Shown here: one piece after another, positions 7,470-13,990 of the stretch
Position numbering within the stretch: the stretch's first letter is position 1
Layout: each line of letters begins with the position of its first letter
NCBI GenBank assembly: GCA_038325665.1
Contig: JBBQJF010000079.1
Span: 1 to 17,031, forward strand
DNA length: 17,031 bases
Reading direction: 5' to 3'
Source: CAUJGQ01 sp038325665
GTDB lineage: Bacteria; Chloroflexota; Dehalococcoidia; CAUJGQ01
The notes under the pieces: model-generated
What the model was told of the DNA's origin: nothing
The model's database searches: none
The model's input: only the letters and a program-made list of their open reading frames with translations
Position numbers and translations under genes: made by a program

Positions 7470-9167
7470 TCAAAACAGCCCAACGACCCGCCCGCGTTCG
7501 TCGATGTCCACCTGGTTGGCCGCCGGCTCGGATGGCAGACCCGGCATGGTGCGGATCTCGCCCAGGTAGGCGACCAGGAATCCCGCCCCAGCCGAGGGGC
7601 GCACGTCGCGCACCGGCACGCGGAAGCCGCGCGGACGGCCGCGCTTACTGCCGTCGGCAGAGAGCGACAGGTGCGTCTTGGCGATACACACCGGAAGGTT
7701 GCCCAAGCCCCACGACGTATAGCGGTCGATCTGGCGCCGGGCCTCGGGAGAGAGATCGATGCCATCGGCTCCATACAGCTTCGTGGCGACGGCGCTGATC
7801 TTGTCGGCCACCGGGGCGTCGAGCGGGTAGAGGAAATCGAAGCGGTTGGGTTGCTCGGTGGCCGACACGACCGCGCGGGCGAGCGCCTCACCCCCGGCGC
7901 CGCCTTTCTCCCACACTTCGCTCACCTCACACGCTAACGCGCCGGACGCCACCGACCGCTCGCGGATGTACGCGATTTCGGCGTCCGCGTCGTACGTGAA
8001 GCGGTTGAGGCAGACAACGGCAGGTACACCAAAATGTGTGACAACATTCTCAATATGCTTTTCCAGGTTGCCGAACCCGGCCTCGACGGCCGCCACGTCT
8101 TCCTTCATCAAACCGGGGTCCAGCGGACGGCCCGCGACGACGCGATACTTGCCCGAGTGTGCCTTGAGCGCGCGCACGGTGGTGACGATCACGGCCGCGT
8201 CAGGGCGCAGTCCGGAGTGCCGGCACTTGATATCGCACATCTTCTCGAAGCCGAGGTCGCTGCCAAAGCCACTCTCGGTCACGACAAAGTCGCTCAACTT
8301 CAGCCCGATTTGGTCGGCGAGCACCGAGGAGTTACCGTGGGCGATGTTTCCGAACGGGCCGGTATGCACGAACACCGGCGTGTGTTCGAGGGTTTGAAGC
8401 AGATTCGGCTTGATCGCATCACGCAACAGGACGGTCATGGCTCCCGCGGCTCGAAGCATCTCGGCAGTCACCGGCTCGCGCTTGCGTGTGGTCGCCACCA
8501 CGATCCGGCCGAGACGCTCGCGCAGATCGAGGAGGTTCGTCGCCAGCCCGAGCACCGCCATCACCTCGGAGGCGACGGCAATGTCGAACGACGCCTCGCG
8601 CGGTATTCCGTCTTCCTTGCCACCCAGTCCGACCATCACATGCCGCAGCGAGCGATCGGAGATATCGACCACGCGCGGCCATGAGATCGAGAAGGGGTCG
8701 ATATCGAGCGCATTGCCGTGATTGAGATGGTTGTCGATCAGCGCGGCCAGCAGATTGTGCGCCATCGAGACCGCGTGCGTATCGCCGGTGAGGTGAAGAT
8801 TGAAGTCCTCCATCGGCACCACCTGCGAGTAGCCGCCGCCGGCGGCGCCACCCTTGATGCCGAACGTCGGTCCGAGGCTCGGCTGGCGGATCGTGGCGAT
8901 TGTCCGCCGGCCGATCGCGTTCAGCGCTTGAGCGAGTCCGACCGTGGTCAGCGTCTTTCCCTCGCCGAGCGGCGTGGGCGTGACGCCCGTGACCACGACA
9001 AACTTTCCCTCTGGGCCTTCGCGCAGCCGCCCGAGCACATCGAGCGACACCTTCGCCTTGTACTTCCCGTACTGTTCGACCTCGTCGTCCAGCAGACCCA
9101 TGTCACGGGCAATCTCGGCAATCGGCGTAAGCGTGGCTTCCTGGGCGATATCGAGGTCGCTCTTCAC
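7470..9167 (-). CDS. fhs: formate-tetrahydrofolate ligase
   Basis: The enzyme joins formate to tetrahydrofolate with ATP to give 10-formyl-THF. The length of 565 residues matches the bacterial monofunctional family (about 555-560). The P-loop TPTPLGEGKT is at 63-72. It is followed by the signature RQPSLGPTFGIKGGAAGGGY from residue 94, then EDFNLHLTGD (120-129), and later VHTGPFGNIAHGNSS and FVVTESGFGSDLG. The start is a GTG at 9167 with AGGAGG 6 bases upstream, a strong site. It is first in a three-gene minus-strand operon with the metF-like gene and folD, which would carry formate carbon to methyl-THF, or methyl groups in the oxidative direction back to formate. A possible sigma-70 promoter lies 70-100 bases upstream. 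Confidence 0.98.
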   Translation of the reverse strand: MKSDLDIAQEATLTPIAEIARDMGLLDDEVEQYGKYKAKVSLDVLGRLREGPEGKFVVVTGVTPTPLGEGKTLTTVGLAQALNAIGRRTIATIRQPSLGPTFGIKGGAAGGGYSQVVPMEDFNLHLTGDTHAVSMAHNLLAALIDNHLNHGNALDIDPFSISWPRVVDISDRSLRHVMVGLGGKEDGIPREASFDIAVASEVMAVLGLATNLLDLRERLGRIVVATTRKREPVTAEMLRAAGAMTVLLRDAIKPNLLQTLEHTPVFVHTGPFGNIAHGNSSVLADQIGLKLSDFVVTESGFGSDLGFEKMCDIKCRHSGLRPDAAVIVTTVRALKAHSGKYRVVAGRPLDPGLMKEDVAAVEAGFGNLEKHIENVVTHFGVPAVVCLNRFTYDADAEIAYIRERSVASGALACEVSEVWEKGGAGGEALARAVVSATEQPNRFDFLYPLDAPVADKISAVATKLYGADGIDLSPEARRQIDRYTSWGLGNLPVCIAKTHLSLSADGSKRGRPRGFRVPVRDVRPSAGAGFLVAYLGEIRTMPGLPSEPAANQVDIDERGRVVGLF

Positions 9168-9786
9168 GGGTGGCCTCCTGTGGATCTGGGCGTTAAGTAT
9201 TGGGGGACGCCTCCGCCGGTCGTCGTTTGCTGGCGACTATACGATCACGGTCGTGTGCCGCAGTCAACGTCGACCTCGGTTTGAGGCGCAAGTCGAGCCG
9301 TCGTCGCGCCCGCACCGATGCACGCCGCATACGGCGCGCTTCGGCAATGGTACGCGGAGGCGGTTTGTGGTGAAAGAGGAGTGTCATAAGACGGGGAGGT
9401 GAGGGGCAGGCGCGGTGAGTGTGCGCCGCGAGGGACACCTATGTGGCGTCAGCGACTCGACGGACGTGCCTCACGCGGGTCCGTACTCGCGCCAATAGGG
9501 CAGCGTCGCGCCATCGGGGGCGCTCGAGCGCGGTGTTCCGCCCCACGTCCAGGCCATGTGTTCAGTTGTGGGTTGTTATGCCCACTCGGGAGCGGCGCGT
9601 CAATATGGGTAAGCCACTGGACCACTCGGGCGTCGGGCATGTACGGCGACATGCCTGGTGAGGACGGCCTCGCCGCGTGCCCCCGATCACATCCGACAGG
9701 GGCGCCCCACTCGGCGATGCATCAGTAGGCGAGAGGGTAACGAGGGGTGCAGGGGCGTCACCCGGTCACGGCGGGCGGCGCCACGT
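9168..9786. other. long intergenic region upstream of fhs
   Basis: Apart from the candidate fhs promoter I see no supportable feature. Short open frames occur on both strands, but they lack a ribosome site, recognisable motifs and consistent codon use. No riboswitch fold and no tRNA were recognised. Confidence 0.4.
9236..9267 (-). promoter_or_regulatory. possible sigma-70 promoter for the fhs operon
   Basis: On the minus strand TTGACT (9267-9262) and TATAGT (9241-9236) each match the consensus at five of six positions, but the 20-base spacer is longer than the usual 16-18. The position, 69 bases before the fhs start, fits. Confidence 0.35.
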
Positions 9787-9912
9787 CTACTTGCAGCGGT
9801 GGAAGTGAAACTGGGCGATCGCGACGTAGTGGCCGCAATACTTGCACACATATGTCTCGTTCGGATCAACCTGATAGGACCGGGGGATCGACGACCGATT
9901 GGTGATCATCAT
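9787..9912 (-). CDS. 41-residue C2H2-like zinc-finger peptide
   Basis: The frame reads MMITNRSSIPRSYQVDPNE, then TYVCKYCGHYVAIAQFHFHRCK and a stop. C23-x2-C26 is followed by H28, H36, H38 and C40. One tight zinc site of CCHC or CCHH type is therefore likely, close to the C-terminus. The two first codons are both ATG (9912 and 9909); a weak AAGG lies about 10 bases upstream. It follows the 59-residue zinc-ribbon gene by 41 bases on the same strand and is probably cotranscribed with it. No family name was recognised. A nucleic-acid or protein-binding role is the usual guess for such peptides, but nothing here proves it. Confidence 0.65.
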   Translation of the reverse strand: MMITNRSSIPRSYQVDPNETYVCKYCGHYVAIAQFHFHRCK

Positions 9913-9953
9913 GGCTGGAAACCTTTCGAGTCCACTGATACGAGCGGACCATG

Positions 9954-10133
9954 TTATCCCACCTCGATATCAGCGAGGGCGGCGAGAATGTTCCGGCGCA
10001 ACGTTTTCGGCATCGCGCGGGTGTTGCCGGTCTCCCGGTCGTAGCAGCGCAGACAGATGAGAGCGCCCGAGCCGGTACCAATCGCGACATCATCCAGTTC
10101 AGTCTCGAAACGGCAGAGGGTGCAGGTGTTCAT
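9954..10133 (-). CDS. 59-residue CxxC-CxxC zinc-ribbon protein
   Basis: The frame begins MNTCTLCRFE and contains ALICLRCYDRETGN. This gives C4-x2-C7 and C27-x2-C30, a compact treble-clef or zinc-ribbon knuckle pair. It is followed by a basic, probably helical tail (MPKTLRRNILAALADIE). A purine-rich GGGGGAG lies 7-13 bases before the ATG at 10133, a good ribosome site. There is no signal peptide and no membrane segment. Together with the 41-residue finger gene downstream it forms a minus-strand pair of mini zinc proteins. The specific function is unknown; DNA or RNA binding is inferred only from the metal-binding pattern. Confidence 0.7.
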   Translation of the reverse strand: MNTCTLCRFETELDDVAIGTGSGALICLRCYDRETGNTRAMPKTLRRNILAALADIEVG

Positions 10134-10358
10134 GTCGTCGCTCCCCCTTAATCAGTACGTCGATGTGTTGTGCCATTAGCTTGAGTGCCAGCGCGATACA
10201 CGACAGCGACCATCGGGCCGGAATCATGAAGGGCGAAGGACGTGGCAAGCGGCGCCTGTCCGGTCGCCAATGCCCCCGCCCTGAGTCGGACCTCAAGGCG
10301 GTACGCGAGGACAGGGAGGGAGGACCGACCGACCGACGCCGTTTCGGCGGCGAACGGA

Positions 10359-10436
10359 GGAGGGTGGTCCACCGGGCCGCCCCGCGAGAGAACACGGCGC
10401 ATGCCCTGGCCGGAGCGACCCGGTGGACCACCCTCC
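10359..10436. repeat. 18-bp inverted repeat with 42-base loop
   Basis: The left arm GGAGGGTGGTCCACCGGG (10359-10376) is perfectly complementary to 10419-10436. The left arm runs on into GCCGCCC, so CCACCGGGCCGCCC (10369-10382) recurs exactly at 16375-16388. A short non-autonomous repeat element or a large RNA hairpin are both possible. Confidence 0.75.
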
Positions 10437-10548
10437 CCTTACCCCGAGTGCATGCGGGCACAGCCACGCAGAGCCGAACGATCCATCGAGCCATGCGCCA
10501 GTCAGGCGTGAAGAGCAGAAAAGGGGAGCGGGAGCGACGCACGCGTCA

Positions 10549-10565
10549 CCCTCCCTGGGGGAGGG
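10549..10565. repeat. GC hairpin related to the 10359 repeat
   Basis: CCCTCCC and GGGAGGG are separated by TGG; the pairing extends one A-T pair outward. The right arm continues into GGTGCTCCACCG, one base different from the motif at 10360-10374. No T-run follows, so it is not a clear terminator for the MOSC gene, whose stop lies on the other side. Confidence 0.5.
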
Positions 10566-10641
10566 TGCTCCACCGCGAAACAGTCCACGGCACGCGGGAG
10601 GACGTCTTGCAGTGGCTCGGACAATAGCGAAACGGCGCAGT

Positions 10642-11184
10642 TCAGACTGGTTCGAGTGGCTGGTGCGGCGGCGGCGGCATCACTACACGTATGGGGTCGG
10701 CCGGGTGGACCTCGCCGCCCACCACGACGACACCCATGACGCCCGCCTTCCGCACCAAACGCCCGTCCGCGTCGTGGTCCAGCACCGCGGCCATTAGTCC
10801 TGATTGGAGGCGGTCGAGCTGGGCACAGGGATTCCGCAGGCCGGTGATCTCGACGATGGCGTCGCCGCCCAGGTGTAACCGCGTACCGACCGGCAGACCC
10901 AGGAGGTCGACCCCGCGCGTGGTGATGTTCTCGCCCATCGCGCCCGCGTCCACCGTGAAGCCCTGCCCGACGAGGTCGTCGTGAAGTTCCGCGTGGATGA
11001 GGTGTACCTGACGGAGATTCGGCTGGCTCGGATCACGGGCTACCCGCGACCGATGCTTGACCGTCGTGCCCATGTGCGCGTCGCCGTCCACACCAAGCCC
11101 TGCCACGAGCCGAATGCTGGGCGATGTGGGCTTAGTGAACGTGTGCGTGGCACTCTTGTGTACCGCCTCGACGATGCCATCCAT
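10642..11184 (-). CDS. MOSC-domain protein
   Basis: The 180-residue protein is a stand-alone MOSC domain, the sulfur-carrier fold shared with the C-terminus of molybdenum cofactor sulfurase and with YiiM. Matching segments are AGLGVDGDAHMG (28-39), LRQVHLIHAELHDDL (57-71), GAMGENITTRGVDLLGLPVG (81-100) and the ITGLRNPCAQL loop with the conserved C120. Family members are proposed to handle sulfur or to act in detoxification of N-hydroxylated compounds with molybdenum enzymes; no molybdoenzyme is in the window. The ATG at 11184 is preceded by AAGGAAG about 8 bases upstream. It is cytoplasmic, with no signal peptide. The Pro-rich C-terminal tail PPPPHQPLEP is probably disordered. It is transcribed alone on the minus strand. 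Confidence 0.92.
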   Translation of the reverse strand: MDGIVEAVHKSATHTFTKPTSPSIRLVAGLGVDGDAHMGTTVKHRSRVARDPSQPNLRQVHLIHAELHDDLVGQGFTVDAGAMGENITTRGVDLLGLPVGTRLHLGGDAIVEITGLRNPCAQLDRLQSGLMAAVLDHDADGRLVRKAGVMGVVVVGGEVHPADPIRVVMPPPPHQPLEPV

Positions 11185-11314
11185 GACGGACTTCCTTGAA
11201 CATTGGGGTGAGAGAGGAGTGAGTCGCCGGCGACCGCGAGTGTGGTAGCGGGGCGGTTAGGTCGGTCTCCTGGCAGTCAGGACTATTGTGGCGACCATCG
11301 ATGCAAGGGGGAAT

Positions 11315-11343
11315 GGCGGCCGGCAGATATCACCACGGCCGCC
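11315..11343 (-). terminator. hairpin after the frameshifted zinc-ribbon/PH gene
   Basis: GGCGGCCG (11315-11322) and CGGCCGCC (11336-11343) pair perfectly around a 13-base loop, 42 bases after the restored-frame stop at 11385. On the minus strand it is followed by ATTCCCCCTTG, a poor T-tract, so the terminator role is tentative. Confidence 0.35.
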
Positions 11344-11384
11344 GGTCGCGAGCCGGCGCATGCGACGTCCACGACTCAAGACAC

Positions 11385-12093
11385 TCAACTGGCAGACCTA
11401 ACGCGGCGCGTCCGCCGGACGAACTCGGTGGAGGCAGCTAGGATCTCATAACGGGCGCGCCGTGGGTCGCGGACGCCATGAACATGCAGCGCGTGGACAT
11501 CACCGGTGATCGCGACGGAGATGCTGCCCGCGGCGGCCCCTGGACCGGCGACGGCCGCGGACGGACTCTACTCTGTCGAGCGGCACGATTTGGAGTGAGC
11601 AGTCCGCGGCACCGCCGAGAATCAGGCGGGAACTGGTCACGATCAGATGCCCCGCCCCGGGCACGAACGATGAGACCACGCCACGATAGCGCACCGTTTC
11701 ACCATCGTCGAGTAGCACGCCGCATTCGAGACCGGCTGCGATCGGCGCGCGTCCATCGCGGACGGCAGGGGCGAACGATGAACCGATGTCCTCACTTGAT
11801 CGCCGGGACGCACGATGAACACCGGACAACCCCATCAGCACCCCATCACCCACTGCATCTGGAACGAGTCTCAAGATACGCCCTGAGGTTGAATAAGCGG
11901 CCGGCGCCGTGACACGCGACCCGCCGGTCGCGGCTGGTTGCGCGGCTGGCGACTCAACCAGTCGGGATGATGGCGTGCCATGCGAGGCAGAGTCCAAACC
12001 GGCTGGTTCATGCAGCGGCGAGAACGATACTCCACGGTGGGAACAGGATCCGACCTTCAACGTCACTTCCGCCTCGCAACTCCGACAGGGCAT
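11385..12093 (-). pseudogene. zinc-ribbon plus PH-domain protein broken by a frameshift
   Basis: The ATG at 12093 (GAGGAG 8 bases upstream; a GTG at 12096 also fits) opens a frame starting MPCRSCEAEVTLKVGSCSHRG. This is a zinc ribbon with C-x2-C followed by a degenerate second knuckle (C then His and Arg where the last Cys is expected). After an 80-residue low-complexity linker comes a PH-like domain: DDGETVRYRGVVSSFVPG, HLIVTSSRLILGGAADCSL, QIVPLDRVESV. The frame then turns into Arg-rich nonsense and stops at 11500. The +1 frame, from about 11560 onward, reads SISVAITGDVHALHVHGV, RDPRRARYEILAAST and stops at 11385. This is the expected last strands and C-terminal helix of the same domain. 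A single-base insertion, two-base deletion or sequencing error near 11540-11570 explains it. No slippery motif suggests programmed shifting. Confidence 0.7.
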
Positions 12094-12304
12094 CACGGTG
12101 TCTCCTCAAGTAGGTATGGAGCGACGGGGCCGAACCCGCGACAGACAGACACTGCTTCAGGAGAAGTATCGGCAGATGCGCGGGTCGTGAGCAGGGAACA
12201 CCCCGACCATGGGTCGCGATCGGGGCCGGATACGCGGCCACACGTTGGAACGTCTCATGGAAGACAATAGTGTGGGAAGAAATGGCGCCGTGGAGGGAGC
12301 AGCA

Positions 12305-12532
12305 GTGCAATTCCAGTATTTGCCTGTCGATGAGCGATTCTATGTCCGTCTGGACGAGGATGCGTGCCACGCGTACCCCAGCGGCGCATTCACCACTGCC
12401 AGCACCTACCCCGCGTATGCCCTGCGCGTCCGCGAACAGGAGGGAGACGCACTCACTGAATTTTTGCTGCCCGCCAGCGACGGCGCCTTCTTCTGGGTGG
12501 ACATGCACCAGACCCGCCTCGCGCGTCGTTGA
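12305..12532 (+). CDS. small hypothetical protein, 75 residues
   Basis: The frame encodes FQYLPVDERFYVRLDEDACH, then YPSGAFTTASTYPAYALRVR, EFLLPASDGAFFWVDMHQTR. It has a balanced composition with many aromatic and acidic residues, unlike the Arg-rich shadow frames around it. The GTG at 12305 was chosen because GGAGGG lies 8 bases upstream (12294-12299). An upstream ATG at 12257 has no ribosome site and overlaps a weak promoter-like pair (TTGGAA 12245-12250, 17 bases, TAGTGT 12268-12273). The pattern suggests a small all-beta soluble protein with no signal peptide or membrane segment. It is divergent from the zinc-ribbon/PH pseudogene and convergent with the 94-residue gene. No family was recognised. 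Confidence 0.55.
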   Translation: MQFQYLPVDERFYVRLDEDACHAYPSGAFTTASTYPAYALRVREQEGDALTEFLLPASDGAFFWVDMHQTRLARR

Positions 12533-12571
12533 GCCGGCCACCCGCGATGCCGCCGCCCTCCGGAGCGCGTG

Positions 12572-12856
12572 TTACGACGGCTCAAAGCGTGGGATGTCGC
12601 CTTCTCCGATGAACGGATACCGCTCGCTCTGCCCGATGCGCTGACGGGCCTGCACGGAGATGGCGGCCTCAACCCCGCCGCGCGAACGGAGGCGATACCG
12701 CCCGCTGCCCAGATGGGCGTTCGGCTCAATGGCCGTGAGTACACCGCCCCATCCGTTACCCTCGCCGCGCTGCCGAACCACGCAATCCGCACTCGTCACG
12801 AACCGTAGGCCCTCATCCAGCACATCGACCCGTGTTGTACCCGTGTCCTCGCTCAC
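12572..12856 (-). CDS. small hypothetical protein, 94 residues
   Basis: A GTG start at 12856 has GGAGG 4-8 bases upstream. The product reads MSEDTGTTRVDVLDEGLRFV, TSADCVVRQRGEGNGWGGVL and so on, with alternating hydrophobic strands (VDVLDEGLRFV, GVLTAIEPNAHL, RYRLRS, EAAISVQARQRIG) and an acidic/aromatic C-terminus. It is probably a small beta-rich soluble protein. There are no membrane segments and no recognisable catalytic motif. It ends 39 bases from the convergent 75-residue gene. I do not recognise the family; the coding call rests on the ribosome site and a protein-like composition. Confidence 0.5.
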   Translation of the reverse strand: MSEDTGTTRVDVLDEGLRFVTSADCVVRQRGEGNGWGGVLTAIEPNAHLGSGRYRLRSRGGVEAAISVQARQRIGQSERYPFIGEGDIPRFEPS

Positions 12857-13314
12857 CCTGCCTCCGCTGCCCGTCCCAAGTGCGCCCTAAGCAGTCGTCT
12901 GGTGTCCCCGCGGTCGCGGGCGACCGACGGCTGGCTCCATTTCGACACGCGTGACGCTCGTCCGAGGGGGCGTCCCGCCGAGTCGCCCGCGTTCCGGCCC
13001 GCGTGATCGCGGGTCCAACCGCTCGAAACCGAACAAGTTGCCAGTCCCGGCGCCAGCCTCCCGAGCGTTCAACTGACGTATCACATCGCACGACACTCCG
13101 TCCAGCCTCTCCATGCGCGCGGGAAGGCCTCTGGGTCGCGTGGGCGGCGCGTACGTGGTGAGAATCACCCCGATCGCGATCGTCGCGCGTACGGGACTCA
13201 CCCGGGGGCGTACGTCGTGGCAAGCAAACCCGACTGATTTACGTAGCTCACGACTAACGCGTGCGAATCATGCCTCGCGTCGCCCATGGCGCGATCATTG
13301 ATCTAGCCAACCTC
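12857..13314. other. intergenic region with GC hairpin
   Basis: No gene that I can support. A minus-strand frame at 12887-13201 (GTG start, 104 codons) is open but lacks a ribosome site and is Arg/Pro-rich; it remains possible as a hypothetical gene ahead of the 94-residue one. A short hairpin CCCGCG-TGAT-CGCGGG lies at 12998-13013. Confidence 0.4.
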
Positions 13315-13344
13315 TTGACAGGCCGGGAACATCCGTTCTATTCT
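13315..13344 (+). promoter_or_regulatory. sigma-70 promoter of the 73-residue membrane peptide
   Basis: TTGACA (13315-13320), a perfect -35, is followed by an 18-base spacer and TATTCT (13339-13344), four of six -10 positions. The predicted start near 13351 leaves a leader of about 45 bases to the ATG at 13396. Confidence 0.65.
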
Positions 13345-13395
13345 GAGCGCACGTCGCACATCTGTTCTGGTGGTGGGGACACGGGAGCGAATGCG

Positions 13396-13617
13396 ATGAC
13401 CTTCGGAATTCTATTCGTATCAGTGTGGTTCACCATCGTCGCGGCATATCTGCTCTGGCAATTTGCCGCCGATGCTCTCCGCGTGGTTGACGCCGTTGAC
13501 GAGCTGCCGGCGCCCGTTATTCTTCCGGTGTCGTTCGCGGCTGACGATGTCGTGCACCAGCCAGCACCGGCCAGGATCGCCGTCACGCCGCGGCGGCTAC
13601 CCGTCCTCGTGCGGTAA
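13396..13617 (+). CDS. single-pass membrane peptide, 73 residues
   Basis: The ATG at 13396 is preceded by GGGAG 8 bases upstream. Longer in-frame starts lie upstream of the likely transcription start and were rejected. The N-terminal part MTFGILFVSVWFTIVAAYLLWQ (1-22) is one strongly hydrophobic helix with only a couple of residues before it, so it is probably an uncleaved membrane anchor. The rest (23-73) is a soluble tail with acidic residues, a Pro-rich stretch and a basic end (RIAVTPRRLPVLVR). The unit has its own near-consensus promoter and a strong hairpin terminator, so it is a monocistronic transcript. No family was recognised; a regulator of a membrane complex or a toxin-like peptide are only guesses. 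Confidence 0.65.
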   Translation: MTFGILFVSVWFTIVAAYLLWQFAADALRVVDAVDELPAPVILPVSFAADDVVHQPAPARIAVTPRRLPVLVR

Positions 13618-13639
13618 TGCCGTCCGTGTGGATCGCGCG

Positions 13640-13686
13640 TTGAGGCACCTATCTCTAGGGGTGGAGATAGGTGCCTCAATTGTTGT
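13640..13686 (+). terminator. strong intrinsic terminator
   Basis: The 16-base arm TTGAGGCACCTATCTC (13640-13655) pairs perfectly with 13664-13679 around an 8-base loop, followed by TTGTTGT. It starts 23 bases after the 73-residue peptide gene. Confidence 0.8.
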
Positions 13687-13990
13687 CGGTCGGGGTCTCG
13701 CGCCGGTCATATGCTGCGGTCCCGTCTCCCCGGGCGACCGAATCACGCCTACATCGGCGCATTCGGGAAGCCCTCCGGGATGCGCCCTCGGACGGGTGCG
13801 CCGGCAGGGAGTCTAGCGTCCGCCCACCTGAACGCGGTACCGTCGCGAGTGACATAGCGACGCCGTTCTCGATGGGATCGGCACATACAATGTTCGTGTG
13901 GTAGCCGCGGCACGCGAAGCCCTTGACGGCGCGGCCCGATACCGCGCGACGCGGCGGCGTATGGTGCGTCATGCCGCGGTGGGGCGCCCA
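13687..13990. other. intergenic region before dinB
   Basis: No gene supported on either strand; the minus-strand open frame here overlaps the dinB start and is a shadow. It should carry the dinB promoter, but no clear -35/-10 pair or LexA-type box was recognised. Confidence 0.4.

Larger units (their letters stand above)
10134..10641. other. repeat-bearing intergenic region
   Basis: No credible gene is seen; the open frames on both strands are Arg-rich shadow frames of GC-rich sequence. It should contain the promoter of the two mini zinc genes. It holds three copies of a GAGGGTGSTCCACCG motif (10360-10374 plus, 10421-10435 minus, 10561-10575 plus), two of which make a long inverted repeat. 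Confidence 0.5.

Noticed and set aside
9168..9236. Folate or other riboswitch in the fhs leader
   Set aside because: No conserved riboswitch core or stable multi-stem fold was recognised between the candidate promoter and the ribosome site.
10099..10542. 147-codon minus-strand frame over the repeat region
   Set aside because: It overlaps the zinc-ribbon gene start in another frame, is Arg-rich and spans the inverted repeats; most likely non-coding.
12118..12143. tRNA 3'-end-like sequence on the minus strand (GGTTCGGCCCC then a CTCCA end)
   Set aside because: The T-stem does not pair, the T-loop lacks the conserved A, and no D or anticodon arm could be laid out upstream, so neither a tRNA nor an att remnant can be claimed.
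12008..12541. Minus-strand open frame (177 codons) across 12008-12541
   Set aside because: It runs through the start of the zinc-ribbon/PH gene and opposite the 75-residue frame; its composition is poorer and it lacks a ribosome site. The reverse choice is possible but less likely.
12887..13201. 104-codon minus-strand frame upstream of the 94-residue gene
   Set aside because: GTG start without a ribosome site, Arg/Pro-rich and without motifs; kept only as a note in the intergenic entry.
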